Source of the DNA: Acidobacteriota bacterium
GTDB taxonomy: Bacteria > Acidobacteriota > Terriglobia > Terriglobales > Acidobacteriaceae
Assembly (NCBI GenBank): GCA_021811745.1
Contig: JAJZNH010000178.1
Location: 1 to 6,953 of the forward strand
DNA length: 6,953 bases
Reading direction: 5' to 3'
Position numbers and translations under genes: made by a program. The notes beneath the pieces were generated by a model. It had not been told where the DNA came from, searched no databases, and worked only from the letters and a program-made list of their open reading frames with translations. Positions 5,927 through 6,953 of the stretch are shown in pieces (position 1 is the first letter of the stretch; the number at the start of each line of letters is the position of its first letter).

Positions 5927-6953
5927 CCACACATGCCACAATGTCGCGCGCGGAGGAACACGCAAGCCAGTCAGCCGTTCGCCAGGCTTTCGATGTCGAA
6001 AAGATCCGCGCCGGCTTCCCTGCTCTTCACCAGCAGATCCACGGCCGGCCTCTGGTGTATCTCGACAATGCCGCCACTTCGCAAAAGCCTGAAGTGACGA
6101 TCGAGGCTATCGCCAATTACTACCGGCACGACAACGCCAACATTCACCGCGGCGTACACGAGCTCTCGCAGCGCGCAACGGAGCAATACGAATTTGCGCG
6201 GCGCAGTGTGCAGCAATTTCTGCGCGCGCGCGAAGCCCGGGAGATCGTCTTTGTGCGGGGGGCCACCGAAGCGATCAACCTGGTTGCCCAAACCTGGGGG
6301 CGCCGGAACATCGCGCACGGCGACGAGGTGCTCATCACCGCGATGGAGCATCATTCGAACATAGTTCCCTGGCAGATACTGTGCGAAGAAAGAGGCGCCC
6401 GCCTGCGCGTCGCGCCCATCGGCGATGATGGAGAGCTGATTCTGCAGCAATTTGAAGAACTTCTCGGCCCGCGTACCAAGCTCGTCGCCGCGGCCCATGT
6501 TTCGAACGCGCTGGGCACCATCAACCCCGTGAAAGAGATCGCGCGCATGGCCCACGGCCGTGGTGCGGTTGTATTAATCGACGGAGCCCAGGCCGCGCCG
6601 CATATCGCCGTGGACGTGCAGGATCTTGACTGCGACTTCTACGCACTTTCCGCGCACAAGATGTACGGTCCCACCGGAATCGGCGCGGTTTACGGCAAGG
6701 CTGCATTGCTGGAAGCCTTGCCCCCGTACCAGGGCGGTGGCGACATGATCAGCTCGGTCACTTTCGAAAAAACAATTTACAACCGGATCCCGTACAAGTT
6801 TGAAGCCGGCACCCCAAATATCGCCGGCGTAATTGGATGGGGCGCGGCAATTGAATACCTCAACAGCATTGGCATGGACACGATTGCAGCGCACGAGCAC
6901 GATCTTCTTGCTTATGCCACGCGCCGGATAGGTGGCATTCCCGGACTGCGCGT
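5923..6953 (+). CDS. sufS: Group II cysteine desulfurase SufS (3' partial)
   Basis: SufS is a PLP enzyme of the aminotransferase class V fold that removes sulfur from L-cysteine, giving alanine and an enzyme persulfide handed on to SufE or SufU and then SufB. The frame stays open to the window edge (343 codons). ATG 5923 overlaps the sufD stop in ATGA and follows GGAGG (5910-5914) with an 8-nt spacer; ATG 5941 is a weaker alternative. Visible motifs are VYLDNAATSQKP, NIHRGVHELS, FVRGATEAINLVAQTWG, TAMEHHSN with His143, VSNALGTINPV, LIDGAQ with Asp220 and Gln223, and YALSAHKMYGPTG with PLP lysine Lys246. These residues sit 20 positions after E. coli His123, Asp200, Gln203 and Lys226, so the N-terminus is about 20 residues longer. 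The catalytic cysteine (near residue 384) lies beyond the window. CsdA is similar, but the operon position indicates SufS. Confidence 0.95.
   Translation, partial: MTTHATMSRAEEHASQSAVRQAFDVEKIRAGFPALHQQIHGRPLVYLDNAATSQKPEVTIEAIANYYRHDNANIHRGVHELSQRATEQYEFARRSVQQFLRAREAREIVFVRGATEAINLVAQTWGRRNIAHGDEVLITAMEHHSNIVPWQILCEERGARLRVAPIGDDGELILQQFEELLGPRTKLVAAAHVSNALGTINPVKEIARMAHGRGAVVLIDGAQAAPHIAVDVQDLDCDFYALSAHKMYGPTGIGAVYGKAALLEALPPYQGGGDMISSVTFEKTIYNRIPYKFEAGTPNIAGVIGWGAAIEYLNSIGMDTIAAHEHDLLAYATRRIGGIPGLR

Overview
All recognisable genes lie on the + strand in GC-rich DNA. The content (a futalosine-pathway menaquinone gene, then a stand-alone ccdC-like membrane gene, then a sufBCDS operon) and the protein flavour suggest a Gram-negative-type environmental bacterium. 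Acidobacteriota is my best guess, inferred from gene content and remembered sequence style only.

Layout. Bases 1-982 hold the 3' part of mqnC (dehypoxanthine futalosine cyclase), cut at its 5' end by the window edge. Bases 983-1457 are a spacer. It carries the decayed C-terminal end of an IS630-type transposase (about 1093-1266) and two hairpins (1354-1389 and 1414-1428). Bases 1458-1925 are a 155-residue CcdC/DUF1453 membrane protein. Its GTG start is set by a strong GGAGGT ribosome binding site; the longer upstream reading of this frame is not supported. Bases 1926-2255 are non-coding and contain the suf control region: a sigma70-like promoter (2117-2145) and an inverted repeat with IscR/Rrf2-type spacing (2154-2168) over the expected transcription start.

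From 2256 to the right edge runs the operon sufB-sufC-sufD-sufS, tightly packed (gaps of 32 and 12 nt, then a 4-nt ATGA overlap). SufS takes sulfur from cysteine, and the SufBC2D complex uses that sulfur and SufC ATP hydrolysis to build Fe-S clusters. The residues I could check are present: SufB Cys395 and Glu424, the SufC ATPase motifs, SufD His379, and SufS Lys246 and His143. SufS is cut by the right edge before its catalytic cysteine; sufU, sufE or sufT partners, if any, would lie beyond.

MqnC is itself a radical-SAM [4Fe-4S] enzyme and so a plausible client of the Suf machinery, but nothing here shows that they are co-regulated. I see no undescribed multigene system. The points most worth following are the suf operator, whose regulator gene is not in the window, and the transposase remnant and hairpins upstream of ccdC.
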